The notes below the pieces were generated by a model. The model was not told the origin of the DNA and did no database searches. It saw nothing but the letters and a program-made list of their open reading frames with translations. From assembly GCF_008369165.1 (NCBI RefSeq), contig NZ_VOBA01000001.1:620001-684000 (forward strand): a DNA stretch of 64,000 nt, in the 5' to 3' direction. Positions 1 through 10,263 of this stretch are shown in pieces (the stretch's first letter is position 1; the number at the start of each line of letters is the position of its first letter). This DNA is from Dietzia sp. ANT_WB102 (GTDB lineage Bacteria; Actinomycetota; Actinomycetes; Mycobacteriales; Mycobacteriaceae). The translations under genes were made by a program, and so were the position numbers.

Positions 1-291
1 AACACACCGGTCGGCCAGGTGGTCGCCGAGGTGATGAAGGGCAAGCCCGGGGTCGAATTGGTCGAGTATCCGTCAATGATCCGCGTGGACGGCGGCGAGA
101 AGTTGGTGTTCGACTACGACGAGCTCAGCGATGCGCTCGGTGAGGACTTCAACGAGATGACCTTCGAGGAAATCTCATCGACCCACTACGGCCGGATGGT
201 CCACCTGGACGACAAGACGATGATCTTCGCGAGCCCGGAGGCGGCCGCGGAATACATCGGCTTCACCCTCACTGCGACGGAGAGCCCGTGA
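1..291 (+). CDS. prmD: Propane/methane-type di-iron monooxygenase coupling protein (5' end outside window)
   Basis: The frame is open from base 1, so about 96 C-terminal residues are visible and the N-terminus is lost. MmoB/DmpM proteins are cofactor-free effectors that bind the hydroxylase of soluble di-iron monooxygenases and tune oxygen activation. The visible segment reads [12 protein letters not shown], then a YPSMIRVDG stretch and the [11 protein letters not shown] block typical of the propane monooxygenase (PrmD/MimD) branch. The genes that follow are those known downstream of prmABCD and mimABCD in Gordonia, Rhodococcus and Mycobacterium, which supports propane (and perhaps phenol or acetone) oxidation over other di-iron systems. 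The hydroxylase and reductase genes should lie just upstream. Confidence 0.88.
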   Translation, partial: NTPVGQVVAEVMKGKPGVELVEYPSMIRVDGGEKLVFDYDELSDALGEDFNEMTFEEISSTHYGRMVHLDDKTMIFASPEAAAEYIGFTLTATESP

Positions 292-417
292 AGGTCTTGA
301 CCTAACTTTTCCGCTCCCGGGCCGCGAGGCGCCTGCGTCGTGGCCCTGGGAGGGCATGCCCCTCCCGGCATTGTTCACCTCGAATTTCCACCACTCATAA
401 CAGGAGCTATGGACGCC

Positions 418-1458
418 ATGTATACGCACAATGGAGAAAAATACTTCATCGTCGACAGCCATATCCATATCTGGGATGGCCGGCCCGAGAATTATAAGAA
501 CATCCACGGCAAGCAGTTCATCGACACGTTCTTCGGGTATCACTCAAATCTCTCCCCAGACGAGGAGAAGTGGGCGTACGACGATTTCCTCTACTACGGC
601 CCAGAGGGCGTGGAACGGGATGTCTTTGAAGAAGGCCAGGTCGATCACGCGATCCTGCAGACGACCATGCTCACGGATTTCTACCACGACACGTTCTCCC
701 CGAACGAGGTCAACTGGAAGTTCGCCCAGGACAATCCTGAGCGTGTGACGTACAACCATGCCTACGATCCGCGTTTTGAGGAGTCGGGACTCACGCAGCT
801 CGAGAAGGACGCTGAGAAGTACAACCTCAAGGGCGTGAAGCTGTACACGGCCGAGTGGCACGGAGACTCCCGCGGATACCGGCTCGACGATCCGTGGTCG
901 CGACGTTACCTGGAGAAGTGCATCGAACTGGGGATCAAGAACATTCATATCCATAAGGGGCCGACGCTCAGGCCGCTGGACATGGATGCGTTCAGCGTGC
1001 GCGATGTTGACCCGGTCGCCTCGGACTACACGGAACTTAACTTCATCGTGGAACATTGCGGTCTGCCACGTCTGGACGAGTTCTGCTGGATCGCCACCCA
1101 GGAGTCGAACGTGCACGCCGGCCTGTCCGTCGTGATGCCGTTCATCCACACCCGCCCGCGCTACTTCGCGGAGATGATCGGGGAGATGCTGTACTGGATC
1201 GGCGACGAGAAAATGCAGTTCTCTTCGGACTACGCGCTGTGGAAGCCGAAGTGGCTGATCGAGGCCTTCCTCGACTTCCAGATCCCGGAGGACATGCAGG
1301 AGGAGTACGGCCAGATCACGGTCGAGAACAAGAAGCGGATCCTCGGTCTCAACACTGCGGCAATGTACGACATCGAGGTGCCCGAGGAGTTCCAGGTGCC
1401 CGGTGGGTCCGATGCGGACAAGCCGAAGCAGGAAGTCGCCGCAGGGGCGGAGGCCTGA
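418..1458 (+). CDS. Amidohydrolase_2-family metal-dependent hydrolase of the propane monooxygenase operon
   Basis: This is a 346-residue TIM-barrel hydrolase of the amidohydrolase_2 (ACMSD-like) family. The N-terminal metal motif is DSHIH (H15, H17). A conserved IVEHCG block and a C-terminal FSSDYALWKPKW stretch carry the other expected metal or catalytic positions. Orthologues sit directly after the coupling protein in prm/mim operons, but their substrate is not known to me. ATG 418 is preferred: the AGGAG at 402-406 lies 11 bases before it, whereas it lies only two bases before the upstream in-frame ATG 409. About 125 bases separate it from the coupling-protein gene, with no terminator visible, so co-transcription is likely. 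Confidence 0.85.
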   Translation: MYTHNGEKYFIVDSHIHIWDGRPENYKNIHGKQFIDTFFGYHSNLSPDEEKWAYDDFLYYGPEGVERDVFEEGQVDHAILQTTMLTDFYHDTFSPNEVNWKFAQDNPERVTYNHAYDPRFEESGLTQLEKDAEKYNLKGVKLYTAEWHGDSRGYRLDDPWSRRYLEKCIELGIKNIHIHKGPTLRPLDMDAFSVRDVDPVASDYTELNFIVEHCGLPRLDEFCWIATQESNVHAGLSVVMPFIHTRPRYFAEMIGEMLYWIGDEKMQFSSDYALWKPKWLIEAFLDFQIPEDMQEEYGQITVENKKRILGLNTAAMYDIEVPEEFQVPGGSDADKPKQEVAAGAEA

Positions 1459-1463
1459 TCGCG

Positions 1464-2204
1464 ATGACCGCCACGATCACCTCTCTGCCCGATAAGGTAT
1501 GGGCAGCGCTGGACACCGTCGTGGACCCCGAGCTGGACGAACCCGTGACCGACCTGGGATTCGTCCGCTCGGTGGACATCGATGACCACGGAGTGTCCGT
1601 CCACCTCAGACTCCCGACGTCGTTCTGCGCGCCGAACTTCGCCTACCTCATGGCCTCGGATGCCCAGGACGCGCTGAAGGAGGTCCCAGGGATCGGAAGA
1701 GTGGTGGTCGAGCTCGACGACCACCACGATTCGCCCAAGATCAATGCTGGTCTCGCTGCCGAGGCCGGCTATCAGGGCACCTTCGGAACGGAGGCGCGGG
1801 AGTCGCTCGACGAACTCCGCGCCACGTTCAAGAAGAAGGCCCATACGGCGGCGATGGAACGAAGCCTGCAGCGGCTCCTTAAGTCGAACCCCGATCTGCG
1901 GGTGGAGGACCTGGGTTCTGTTCAGCTCGCAGATCTTCCGCCGACCAAGACCACGGAGGCGCTTCTCCGACGACGGGAGGCGATCGGACTCCCTGCCAGC
2001 GATGACGCCCCGGTGATGGTGACCGAAGACGGTACGCCGGTGCCCGACGAACAGATCCCCATCAAGCTCAAGTTCGCCCGAGTGGCACGCGTCTCGATCG
2101 ATGGCAACTCGCACTACTGCCGCGGTCTGCTCGCCACTCGCTACTCCGACGCCGAGGGCGGGGACATGAGCACGCGCATCACCGATTCAAGGAGCGCACT
2201 ATGA
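1464..2204 (+). CDS. DUF59 (MIP18-like) protein of the propane monooxygenase operon
   Basis: A 246-residue protein whose N-terminal half is a DUF59/MIP18 domain of the iron-sulfur cluster assembly type: VVDPELDEPVTDLG at the start, then SFCAPNF with the single conserved cysteine. The C-terminal half (about residues 110-246) is a lineage-specific extension with no family I can name. It starts five bases after the amidohydrolase stop and ends in an ATGA overlap with the alcohol dehydrogenase, so the genes are translationally coupled. By family knowledge a metal-cluster or di-iron maturation role for the monooxygenase is plausible, but this is inference. Confidence 0.82.
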   Translation: MTATITSLPDKVWAALDTVVDPELDEPVTDLGFVRSVDIDDHGVSVHLRLPTSFCAPNFAYLMASDAQDALKEVPGIGRVVVELDDHHDSPKINAGLAAEAGYQGTFGTEARESLDELRATFKKKAHTAAMERSLQRLLKSNPDLRVEDLGSVQLADLPPTKTTEALLRRREAIGLPASDDAPVMVTEDGTPVPDEQIPIKLKFARVARVSIDGNSHYCRGLLATRYSDAEGGDMSTRITDSRSAL

Positions 2205-3226
2205 GGGCCGTCCGGGTGGTCGAATACCACCAGAACATGGAGATGCACGACGTCCCCGAACCCGAGATTTCGGGCCCGCTGGACGTGATCGTGCGAATCG
2301 GTGCAGCCGGGGTGTGTCGAACCGACCTGCACGTGATCGAGGAGCAGTGGCGCGAGAAGTCAGGCGTCACGTTGCCTTATACGATCGGTCACGAGAACGC
2401 TGGTTGGGTACACGCTGTCGGCGCTGCGGTGACAAACGTCACCGTCGGCGACAAGGTGATCTGCCACCCGCTGATCACCTGTGGACTGTGCGGCCCGTGC
2501 CGCGACGGCCAGGACTGCCACTGCGAGGAGCAGACGTTCCCGGGAATCGGCGCTGACGGCGGGTACGCCGAATACCTACTCACCAGTGCTCGGTCATGTG
2601 TGAAACTCGACGACTCTCTCGAACCGGCAGATGTCGCCGCGCTAGCTGATGCGGGTCTCACCGCGTATCACGTGGTCGCGAAGGCTGCCGCGAAGCTCCG
2701 CGCGGGCGACACCTGCGTCATGATCGGCGCCGGTGGCCTGGGACACATCGGTATCCAGTGCCTCAAGGCGCTCTCCCCGGCCCGGCTGGTGGTGATCGAC
2801 CGCAACCCGGAGGCACTCCAGCTAGCCGAAGAGATCGGGGCGGACATGACGGTCGTGGCGGACAGCTCGCAGGTTGACAAGGTTCTCGAACTCACCGGCG
2901 GGGCCGGAGCAGAGGTCGTGATCGACTTCGTCGGTGAAGGAGGCTCGACTTCACAGGGTCTCGCGATGACCAAGCGCAACGGGGAGTACCACGTGGTCGG
3001 CTACGGCGAGGACATCGTCATCCCGACCATCGATCTGGTCTCCTCAGAACGCAACATCATCGGAAACCTGGTCGGCACCTACAACGACCTGAAGGAACTG
3101 ATGGCGCTCACGGCCCAGGGAAAGGTCACGCTGCACACCCAGAAGTACTCGCTCGACGACTTTCAGAAGGCGATCGACGATCTCGTCGCGGGCCGGGTGC
3201 GCGGTAGAGCGATTCTCGTGCCCTGA
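2201..3226 (+). CDS. Zinc-dependent NAD(P) alcohol dehydrogenase
   Basis: A 341-residue medium-chain dehydrogenase with both zinc sites intact: catalytic C39, H64 and E65, and structural C94, C97, C100 and C108. The Rossmann glycine motif GAGGLGHIG is present near residue 175. In this position of prm operons the enzyme oxidises the alcohol released by the monooxygenase (propan-2-ol or propan-1-ol) in the cytoplasm. The start ATG overlaps the stop of the DUF59 gene (ATGA). The length is normal for the family and nothing looks broken. The operon-specific substrate is inferred from context, not from the protein itself. Confidence 0.9.
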   Translation: MRAVRVVEYHQNMEMHDVPEPEISGPLDVIVRIGAAGVCRTDLHVIEEQWREKSGVTLPYTIGHENAGWVHAVGAAVTNVTVGDKVICHPLITCGLCGPCRDGQDCHCEEQTFPGIGADGGYAEYLLTSARSCVKLDDSLEPADVAALADAGLTAYHVVAKAAAKLRAGDTCVMIGAGGLGHIGIQCLKALSPARLVVIDRNPEALQLAEEIGADMTVVADSSQVDKVLELTGGAGAEVVIDFVGEGGSTSQGLAMTKRNGEYHVVGYGEDIVIPTIDLVSSERNIIGNLVGTYNDLKELMALTAQGKVTLHTQKYSLDDFQKAIDDLVAGRVRGRAILVP

Positions 3227-4987
<1,761 letters not shown>

Positions 4988-4999
4988 CCGCCCCGCTAC

Positions 5000-5061
5000 C
5001 GACAAGCTCTCCGCCCCGACCTGCGTCCCGCGGTTCAGGGCGGAGAGTAGGCACGTTGTCG
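5000..5061. other. Imperfect inverted repeat after the chaperonin gene
   Basis: CTCTCCGCCC (5007-5016) pairs perfectly with GGGCGGAGAG (5038-5047), and an outer CGACAA (5000-5005) can pair with TTGTCG (5056-5061). It lies between the chaperonin stop and the strong terminator. It could be an mRNA 3'-end stabilising structure or a first, weaker terminator; no U-run follows it. Confidence 0.45.
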
Positions 5062-5116
5062 CTGATCCACTACATCCTTCCGGTTACTGGCGTCCTCGGT
5101 CGGGTGTAGGGGCACT

Positions 5117-5158
5117 GAGCGGCCCGGCATTTCTATGCCGGGCCGCTCATGTGTTTTT
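5117..5158. terminator. Strong intrinsic terminator, 14-bp perfect stem
   Basis: The stem arms at 5117-5130 and 5135-5148 are exact reverse complements around a TTCT loop. On the plus strand a T-rich tail (TGTGTTTTTGT) follows at 5149-5160. It ends the propane monooxygenase operon and overlaps the region just past the stop of the convergent ABM gene, so it probably serves both directions. Confidence 0.85.
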
Positions 5159-5159
5159 G

Positions 5160-5480
5160 TCAGCCGATCTGTATTTCACCCATCTTGTCCCAACCCTCGC
5201 CGTCGACCTGGCGGCTGATGATGTCGGGGGTTGTGACGAGCATCGGCTTCATGGCTTCAATGCCCTTGGCGAAGTGGTCGGAGTTGACGTGGGCCTCGGC
5301 CCCGTCGTCGGCAAAACCCTCGCACAGGAGAAAGACGTTGCCCTCGTCGACGGACCTGGTCCAGAAGAACCAGAGGTTACCGGGCTCAGCGCGGGTGGCT
5401 TCGGTGTACTCGCGTGTCTCGGCGAGCCAGCGGTCGACTGACTCGGGCTTGACGGTGAATTTCACGTTGATCCAAATCAT
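5160..5480 (-). CDS. ABM-domain (YgiN-like) putative quinol monooxygenase
   Basis: A 106-residue single-domain protein of the antibiotic biosynthesis monooxygenase fold. It begins MIWINVKFTVKP and carries the WFFWTRSVDE and HFAKGIEAMKPML segments typical of small dimeric ABM proteins. Such proteins use no obvious cofactor, and many act on quinols or cope with electrophilic metabolites. The start at 5480 is supported by an AGGAG about eight bases upstream; an in-frame ATG at 5510 would add MFSRSERGVL without family support. It stands alone between the convergent propane operon and pyc. The physiological substrate cannot be told from the sequence. Confidence 0.78.
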   Translation of the reverse strand: MIWINVKFTVKPESVDRWLAETREYTEATRAEPGNLWFFWTRSVDEGNVFLLCEGFADDGAEAHVNSDHFAKGIEAMKPMLVTTPDIISRQVDGEGWDKMGEIQIG

Positions 5481-5656
5481 GAGGACTCCTCGCTCGGAAC
5501 GGGAAAACAAAACGCGGACCGTACGACGTCAGAGCACGGCCTCGGATCTATGTTCCCGTCACCGGCCTCGATGTCGTGTCGCATATCGAGACATCACCGG
5601 TCCGCCCGCCCTAACCGCGAAGACTGCCCTCAGGGCGCCTGTCTCATCAGTTCTGG

Positions 5657-8600
5657 TCACTCGCTGAGCGTGAGGATCAGGTCCCCTGCCTCGACCTGGG
5701 TAACTCCGGAGATGGCGATCCGCGCAACGGTGCCGCCGCGGGAGGTGGTCACTGCTGCGTCCATCTTCATCGCCTCGATACTCGCGACCGTTGCACCGGG
5801 CTCGAGTCGGTCTCCGACTTCCACCGTGGCAGAGACGACGCCGGCGAACGGGGCGGCGACGTGGAGATGGTTGCCTGATTCGGCCTTCTCTGCGACTGGG
5901 ACGTCGACGCCGACGGATCGGTCGCGGACTCGCACAGGCCGCAGCTGACCGTTGAGGACGCACATCACCGTCCGGTTTCCCTGCTCGTCCGGCTCGCCGA
6001 TAGCCTCAAGACCTATGAGGAGTTCCACCCCGGGTTCGAGCTCAACACGGTGCTCGTCGCCTCGGCGTAGTCCGTAGAAGAACTGGTTCGACGAGAGCCG
6101 GGACGTGTCACCATAGCAGTCTCGGTGCGTGTCGAAATGCATGGTCGGGTCGGGGAACAGCACGCGGTTCAGAGTCCGCTGCCGGTCTCGCCCAGGTTCG
6201 TCCAGAACGGCGTCATCTACGGCAGTGAGCGGCGCACTCGGCCGTGGCATCGGCCGACCCTTCAGTGCGTTGCTGCGTAACGGCTCGGGCCATCCACCGG
6301 CGGGGTCGCCTAGGTCTCCGTTGAGGAAGCCAACTACAGAGTCGGGTATGTCGTAGGCCGCCGGGTCTGCTGCGAAGTCGTCGGCAGTGATCCCGCGGCC
6401 GACCAGGGTGAGGGCGAGGTCGCCGACCACCTTAGACGACGGGGTGACCTTGATGAGGCGCCCCAGCATCCGGTCAGCGTCGGCATAAGCGTCTTCAATC
6501 GCCTCGAATCGCTCGGCCAGTCCCAGCGACTGTGCTTGCTGTCGGAGATTGGACAGCTGTCCGCCGGGAATCTCGTGGGTGTAGACGCGACCGGTTGGCG
6601 CCGGGAGCCCGGACTCGAACGGTGCGTACACCTTGCGCACCGCCTCCCAGTACGGTTCCAAGGCGCATACCGAAGCGAGGTCGAGCCCGGTGTCGCGTGT
6701 GGTGTGGGCGGTCGCCGCCACGATCGACGACAGCGCGGGCTGGCTCGTTGTCCCCGCGAGGGCGGCACTCGCACCGTCTACTACATCCGCGCCGGCCTCC
6801 CACGCAGCCATGTAGGTGGCGAGCTGACCTCCCGGGGTGTCGTGGGTGTGCACATGAATCGGGAGGTCGAATTCCGCACGCAAGGCGCCGATCAGGAGGG
6901 TTGCAGCTGGTGCCCGCAGTAGTCCCGCCATGTCCTTGATAGCGATGACGTGCGCTCCGGCTTCGACAATGCTCTCGGCCAGCCGCAGGTAGTAGTCGAG
7001 GGTGTAAAGCTCCTCGGCCGGATCGGAGAGGTCGCCGGTGTAGCTCATCGCGACCTCGGCGACGGAGGTTCCGGTCAAGCGGACCGCGTCGATGGCCGGG
7101 CGCATCGCCTCGACGTTGTTCAGGGCGTCGAAAATGCGAAAGATGTCGACACCGACGTCGGTGGCCTCCGCGATAAACGCTGACGTGACCTTTTTCGGCT
7201 GGGGGGAGTATCCGACCGTGTTGGCCCCTCGGAGCAACATCTGCAGACAGATGTTGGGAATGGACTCGCGCATCTGCCCTAACCGCTCCCAGGGGTCCTC
7301 CTTCAGGAAGCGCAGCGCCACGTCGTAGGTCGCCCCACCCCAGCATTCCACCGACAAGAGTTCCGGGGTGAGTGCTGCAATGTGAGGCGCCACGGTGAGA
7401 AGGTCGTTGGTGCGAAGACGAGTCGCCAGTAGTGACTGATGGGCATCCCGGAAAGTTGTATCGGTTACGGCGAGTTGCGGTCGTTCCCGTAGATCGGCGG
7501 CGAAACCCTGGGGGCCCAGAGCGAGCAGTCGCTGCCGTGACCCGTCCGGCGGGGATGTCCTCGCGTCGCTGTCCAGAGCAGGGAGCTTGTCCCGTGGATA
7601 CACCGTTGTCGGCCGGTCACCGTGGGGTTTGTTCACTGTGACGTCGGCGAGATAGGTCAGGATGCGGGTGCCCCGATCAGCCGACGGGCGTGCTCTCAAC
7701 AATTGCGGACGCTCCTCGATGAACGAGGTGGTCACCAAGCCTGCGCGAAAGTCTGGATCGTCCAATACTGCCTGCAGGAACGACACGTTCGTTGCCACAC
7801 CACGGATCCGGAACTCGGCAAGTGCGCGCCTCGCCCGCGACATCGCGACGCCGAGGTCGTGGCCACGGCAGGTGAGCTTGACCAGCATCGAATCGAAATG
7901 AGCGGTCACCTCGGCACCGAGCGTTGTCCCACCGTCGAGCCGGACTCCGGCCCCACCAGGCGTCCGGTAGGCAGTAATCCGGCCGGTGTCGGGCCGGAAG
8001 CCATTGCTGGGGTCCTCCGTGGTGATGCGACACTGCAGCGCGGCCCCGCGGATGGTGATCTGTTCCTGACTCAGCCCGAGGTCCGCCAGTGACTCCCCGG
8101 CGGCGATCCGCAATTGTGCACCAACCAGGTCGACGTCGGTGATCTCCTCGGTCACCGTGTGCTCGACCTGGATGCGAGGATTCATCTCGATGAACACGTG
8201 CTTGCCGAGTTCGTCGAGGAGGAACTCCACGGTTCCGGCGCAGGAATAACCGATGTGACGGGCAAACGCAACGGCGTCGGAGCACATCCGTTCACGCAAT
8301 TCTGTCGGCAAGTTCGGGGCTGGCGCCAGTTCCACGACCTTCTGGTGTCGGCGCTGCAGGCTGCAGTCTCGCTCGTAGAGGTGGACGACATCGCCGAAGT
8401 TGTCGGCGAGGATCTGGACCTCGATGTGTCGGGGATTGATCACCGCCTGCTCGAGGAAGACGGTCGGATCGCCGAAGGCTGACTCCGCCTCTCGAGACGC
8501 GGCCTCGAGCGCTTCGGTGAGCTCCTCGATCCGCTCCACGCGGCGCATTCCCCGCCCGCCACCACCAGCAACGGCTTTGACGAACAGCGGGAATGTCATC

Positions 8601-9049
8601 GCTGCTGCCGCCTCCATCAACTCCTCGGGATGAGCCGACGGCGCCGATGAGCGCAGTACCGGTAGGCCCGCTTCTCGTGCGGCGGTCACTGCCCGGGACT
8701 TGTCCCCAACCAACTCGAGGACCCGGGTAGGTGGGCCAACGAAGGTGATCCCCGCGGCCTCACATGCTGCCGAGAGGTCCGGGTTCTCCGATAGGAACCC
8801 ATAACCGGGGTGCACCGCATCCGCGCCAGCGTGCTGTGCAACGCGGACGATCTCCTCCACCGACAGGTACGCCCGAACTGGGTGCCCGGAGTCACCGATT
8901 TGATACGACTCGTCCGCCTTCAATCGATGCACCGAGTTGCGGTCCTCAAAGGGGAACACCGCCACCGTGCTCACGCCCAACTCGTAAGCCGCACGAAACG
9001 CTCGAATCGCGATCTCTCCGCGATTGGCGACCAAGACCTTCTTGAACAT
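5657..9049 (-). CDS. pyc: Pyruvate carboxylase
   Basis: At 1130 residues this is a full-length single-chain pyruvate carboxylase, which makes oxaloacetate from pyruvate, bicarbonate and ATP. The order is biotin carboxylase (about 1-450, with the glycine-rich AVAGGGGRGMR loop and the EMNPRIQVEHTVTE signature), carboxyltransferase (from about 510, metal-binding DTTFRDAHQS), PYC/OADA domain (about 830-1030), and a C-terminal biotinyl domain with EAMKM, biotin acceptor K1095. It is monocistronic. The 170 bases upstream hold its promoter region and then abut the decayed IS element. No broken or missing key residue was seen. Confidence 0.96.
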   Translation of the reverse strand: MFKKVLVANRGEIAIRAFRAAYELGVSTVAVFPFEDRNSVHRLKADESYQIGDSGHPVRAYLSVEEIVRVAQHAGADAVHPGYGFLSENPDLSAACEAAGITFVGPPTRVLELVGDKSRAVTAAREAGLPVLRSSAPSAHPEELMEAAAAMTFPLFVKAVAGGGGRGMRRVERIEELTEALEAASREAESAFGDPTVFLEQAVINPRHIEVQILADNFGDVVHLYERDCSLQRRHQKVVELAPAPNLPTELRERMCSDAVAFARHIGYSCAGTVEFLLDELGKHVFIEMNPRIQVEHTVTEEITDVDLVGAQLRIAAGESLADLGLSQEQITIRGAALQCRITTEDPSNGFRPDTGRITAYRTPGGAGVRLDGGTTLGAEVTAHFDSMLVKLTCRGHDLGVAMSRARRALAEFRIRGVATNVSFLQAVLDDPDFRAGLVTTSFIEERPQLLRARPSADRGTRILTYLADVTVNKPHGDRPTTVYPRDKLPALDSDARTSPPDGSRQRLLALGPQGFAADLRERPQLAVTDTTFRDAHQSLLATRLRTNDLLTVAPHIAALTPELLSVECWGGATYDVALRFLKEDPWERLGQMRESIPNICLQMLLRGANTVGYSPQPKKVTSAFIAEATDVGVDIFRIFDALNNVEAMRPAIDAVRLTGTSVAEVAMSYTGDLSDPAEELYTLDYYLRLAESIVEAGAHVIAIKDMAGLLRAPAATLLIGALRAEFDLPIHVHTHDTPGGQLATYMAAWEAGADVVDGASAALAGTTSQPALSSIVAATAHTTRDTGLDLASVCALEPYWEAVRKVYAPFESGLPAPTGRVYTHEIPGGQLSNLRQQAQSLGLAERFEAIEDAYADADRMLGRLIKVTPSSKVVGDLALTLVGRGITADDFAADPAAYDIPDSVVGFLNGDLGDPAGGWPEPLRSNALKGRPMPRPSAPLTAVDDAVLDEPGRDRQRTLNRVLFPDPTMHFDTHRDCYGDTSRLSSNQFFYGLRRGDEHRVELEPGVELLIGLEAIGEPDEQGNRTVMCVLNGQLRPVRVRDRSVGVDVPVAEKAESGNHLHVAAPFAGVVSATVEVGDRLEPGATVASIEAMKMDAAVTTSRGGTVARIAISGVTQVEAGDLILTLSE

Positions 9050-9219
9050 CCGTCGCTCCTCAGTCGGCCCTGGCGGGCGCTTCAGCAGTGACTCGGAAAA
9101 CTACCTGGACATACTGATTCGCGCCTGCTCAAATTCGACTTTTGTCAGATGTGAGACGGAGTGGAGCCATTTCGGAACTTAGGGTCGGGAATAAGACCAT
9201 CCCACTGGACGGGCAAAGA

Positions 9220-10073
9220 GTGCTGTTGCAAAGTTGACCGGCCGCAACTCGCTGCCGGGCCCCCTGGTGGCAGGTTCGGGGGTATGAGCATCTTCTCCGG
9301 TCGTCACTACCCGCGTGAGGTCATCCTCTGGGCGGTGCGTTGGTACTGCCGTTACGGCATCTCTTACAGGGAGCTCGAGGAGATGCTTACTTCAGCGCGG
9401 CGTGGCCGTGGACCACACGACGATCTTCCGGTGGGTCCAGAAGTACGGGCCTGAGCTGGATACACAGACCCGCTGGTACCGACGCTTCGCCCCGGTGGGG
9501 AGCAGACTCCTGGCGCGTCGACGAAACCTACATCCGCATCGGCGGAAAGTGGTGCTACCTCTACCGCGCTGTCACTAAACGAGGCGACACCCTGGACTTC
9601 TACCTGTCCACTCGCCGATCAACGGCCTCCGCGAAACGCTTCTTGGCCAAGACCCTGCGCTCGACACGCCACCATGGGCAACCTCGGGTCATCTGCACGG
9701 ACAAAAATCCGGCACTGGCAGCAGCGATCACCGCTCTCAAAGCTGAGGGAAAATGCCACCAGAAGTGGAACATCGCAGGTCAAAGTACTGCAACAACGTC
9801 ATCGGAGGCGACCACGGTCGACTGGAAACGCATCTTAGGACCCAAATCCGGGTTCAAGACCCCGACCAGCGCTTACCGAGCCCTGCAAGGCATGGAAGCC
9901 ATGCACTCCCTCCGCAAAGGCCAAGGCAGACTATTCGCCTATGACGCTCCCAACCCCGATGCCGTCATCGTCACCAAGGCCTTCCAGCACCTGTAGGAAC
10001 TACTCCACCGGCTGTGGCCGGCCGCTGTTCACGCCGCCCTCATCCAGTGACTCCGTCCACTTTGCAACAGCAC
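9220..10073 (+). mobile_element. IS6-family (IS6100-like) insertion sequence, degenerate
   Basis: An 854-bp element bounded by inverted repeats. The left end GTGCTGTTGCAAAGT (9220-9234) is matched exactly by the reverse complement of 10059-10073, and homology continues a few bases inward with single mismatches. The TGTTGCAAA core is characteristic of IS6-family ends. The eight flanking bases differ on the two sides (GGCAAAGA versus CGCTCGAT), so the expected 8-bp target duplication is absent. That suggests old divergence or a recombination after insertion. It lies between pyc and leuS. Confidence 0.85.
9284..9996 (+). pseudogene. IS6-family transposase, disrupted by multiple frameshifts
   Basis: Homology to the IS6 DDE transposase is spread over all three forward frames. 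It starts in MSIFSGRHYPREVILWAV and moves to another frame near 9390 (VDHTTIFRWVQKYGPE). It changes again near 9500 (SWRVDETYIRIGGKW), again near 9755 (EVEHRRSKYCNNVIGGDHGRLE), and back near 9830 (GPKSGFKTPTSAYRALQ). The first two catalytic aspartates are recognisable (VDET, CTDKNPA). The third position, normally glutamate in the NNxIExDH block, is glycine here (NNVIGGDH). With at least four frameshifts and a lost catalytic residue the enzyme cannot be functional. Confidence 0.85.
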
Positions 10074-10263
10074 CGCTCGATCGACGGTCACCGCACAAGT
10101 ATCGGCGACACCCGGGCCGGCAAAACTCTAAGCAGCGCAACAGCACCCCCCGAGGATCCGTTCCCCGTGCCCTCGGAGCCTCACGATGCTTGGCTGAGAG
10201 CAGGGTTTAGGCTGGACTTCGCCTGCGTGTGGGCACCGGCGATACCAGGGAGAGCAGACAACC

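Noticed and set aside
9161-9282. Upstream extension of the transposase frame to 9161
   Set aside because: The extension lies mostly outside the inverted repeat of the IS and shows no homology; the transposase begins at 9284.
9212-10081. Target-site duplication of the IS6-family element
   Set aside because: The eight bases on either side (GGCAAAGA and CGCTCGAT) do not match, and shifting the boundary by one or two bases does not create a duplication.
10085-10263. Possible T-box or attenuator leader for leuS (a CCGAGG/CCCTCGG pairing is present)
   Set aside because: No T-box sequence, specifier loop or leucine-rich leader peptide could be recognised; the pairing is short and GC-driven.
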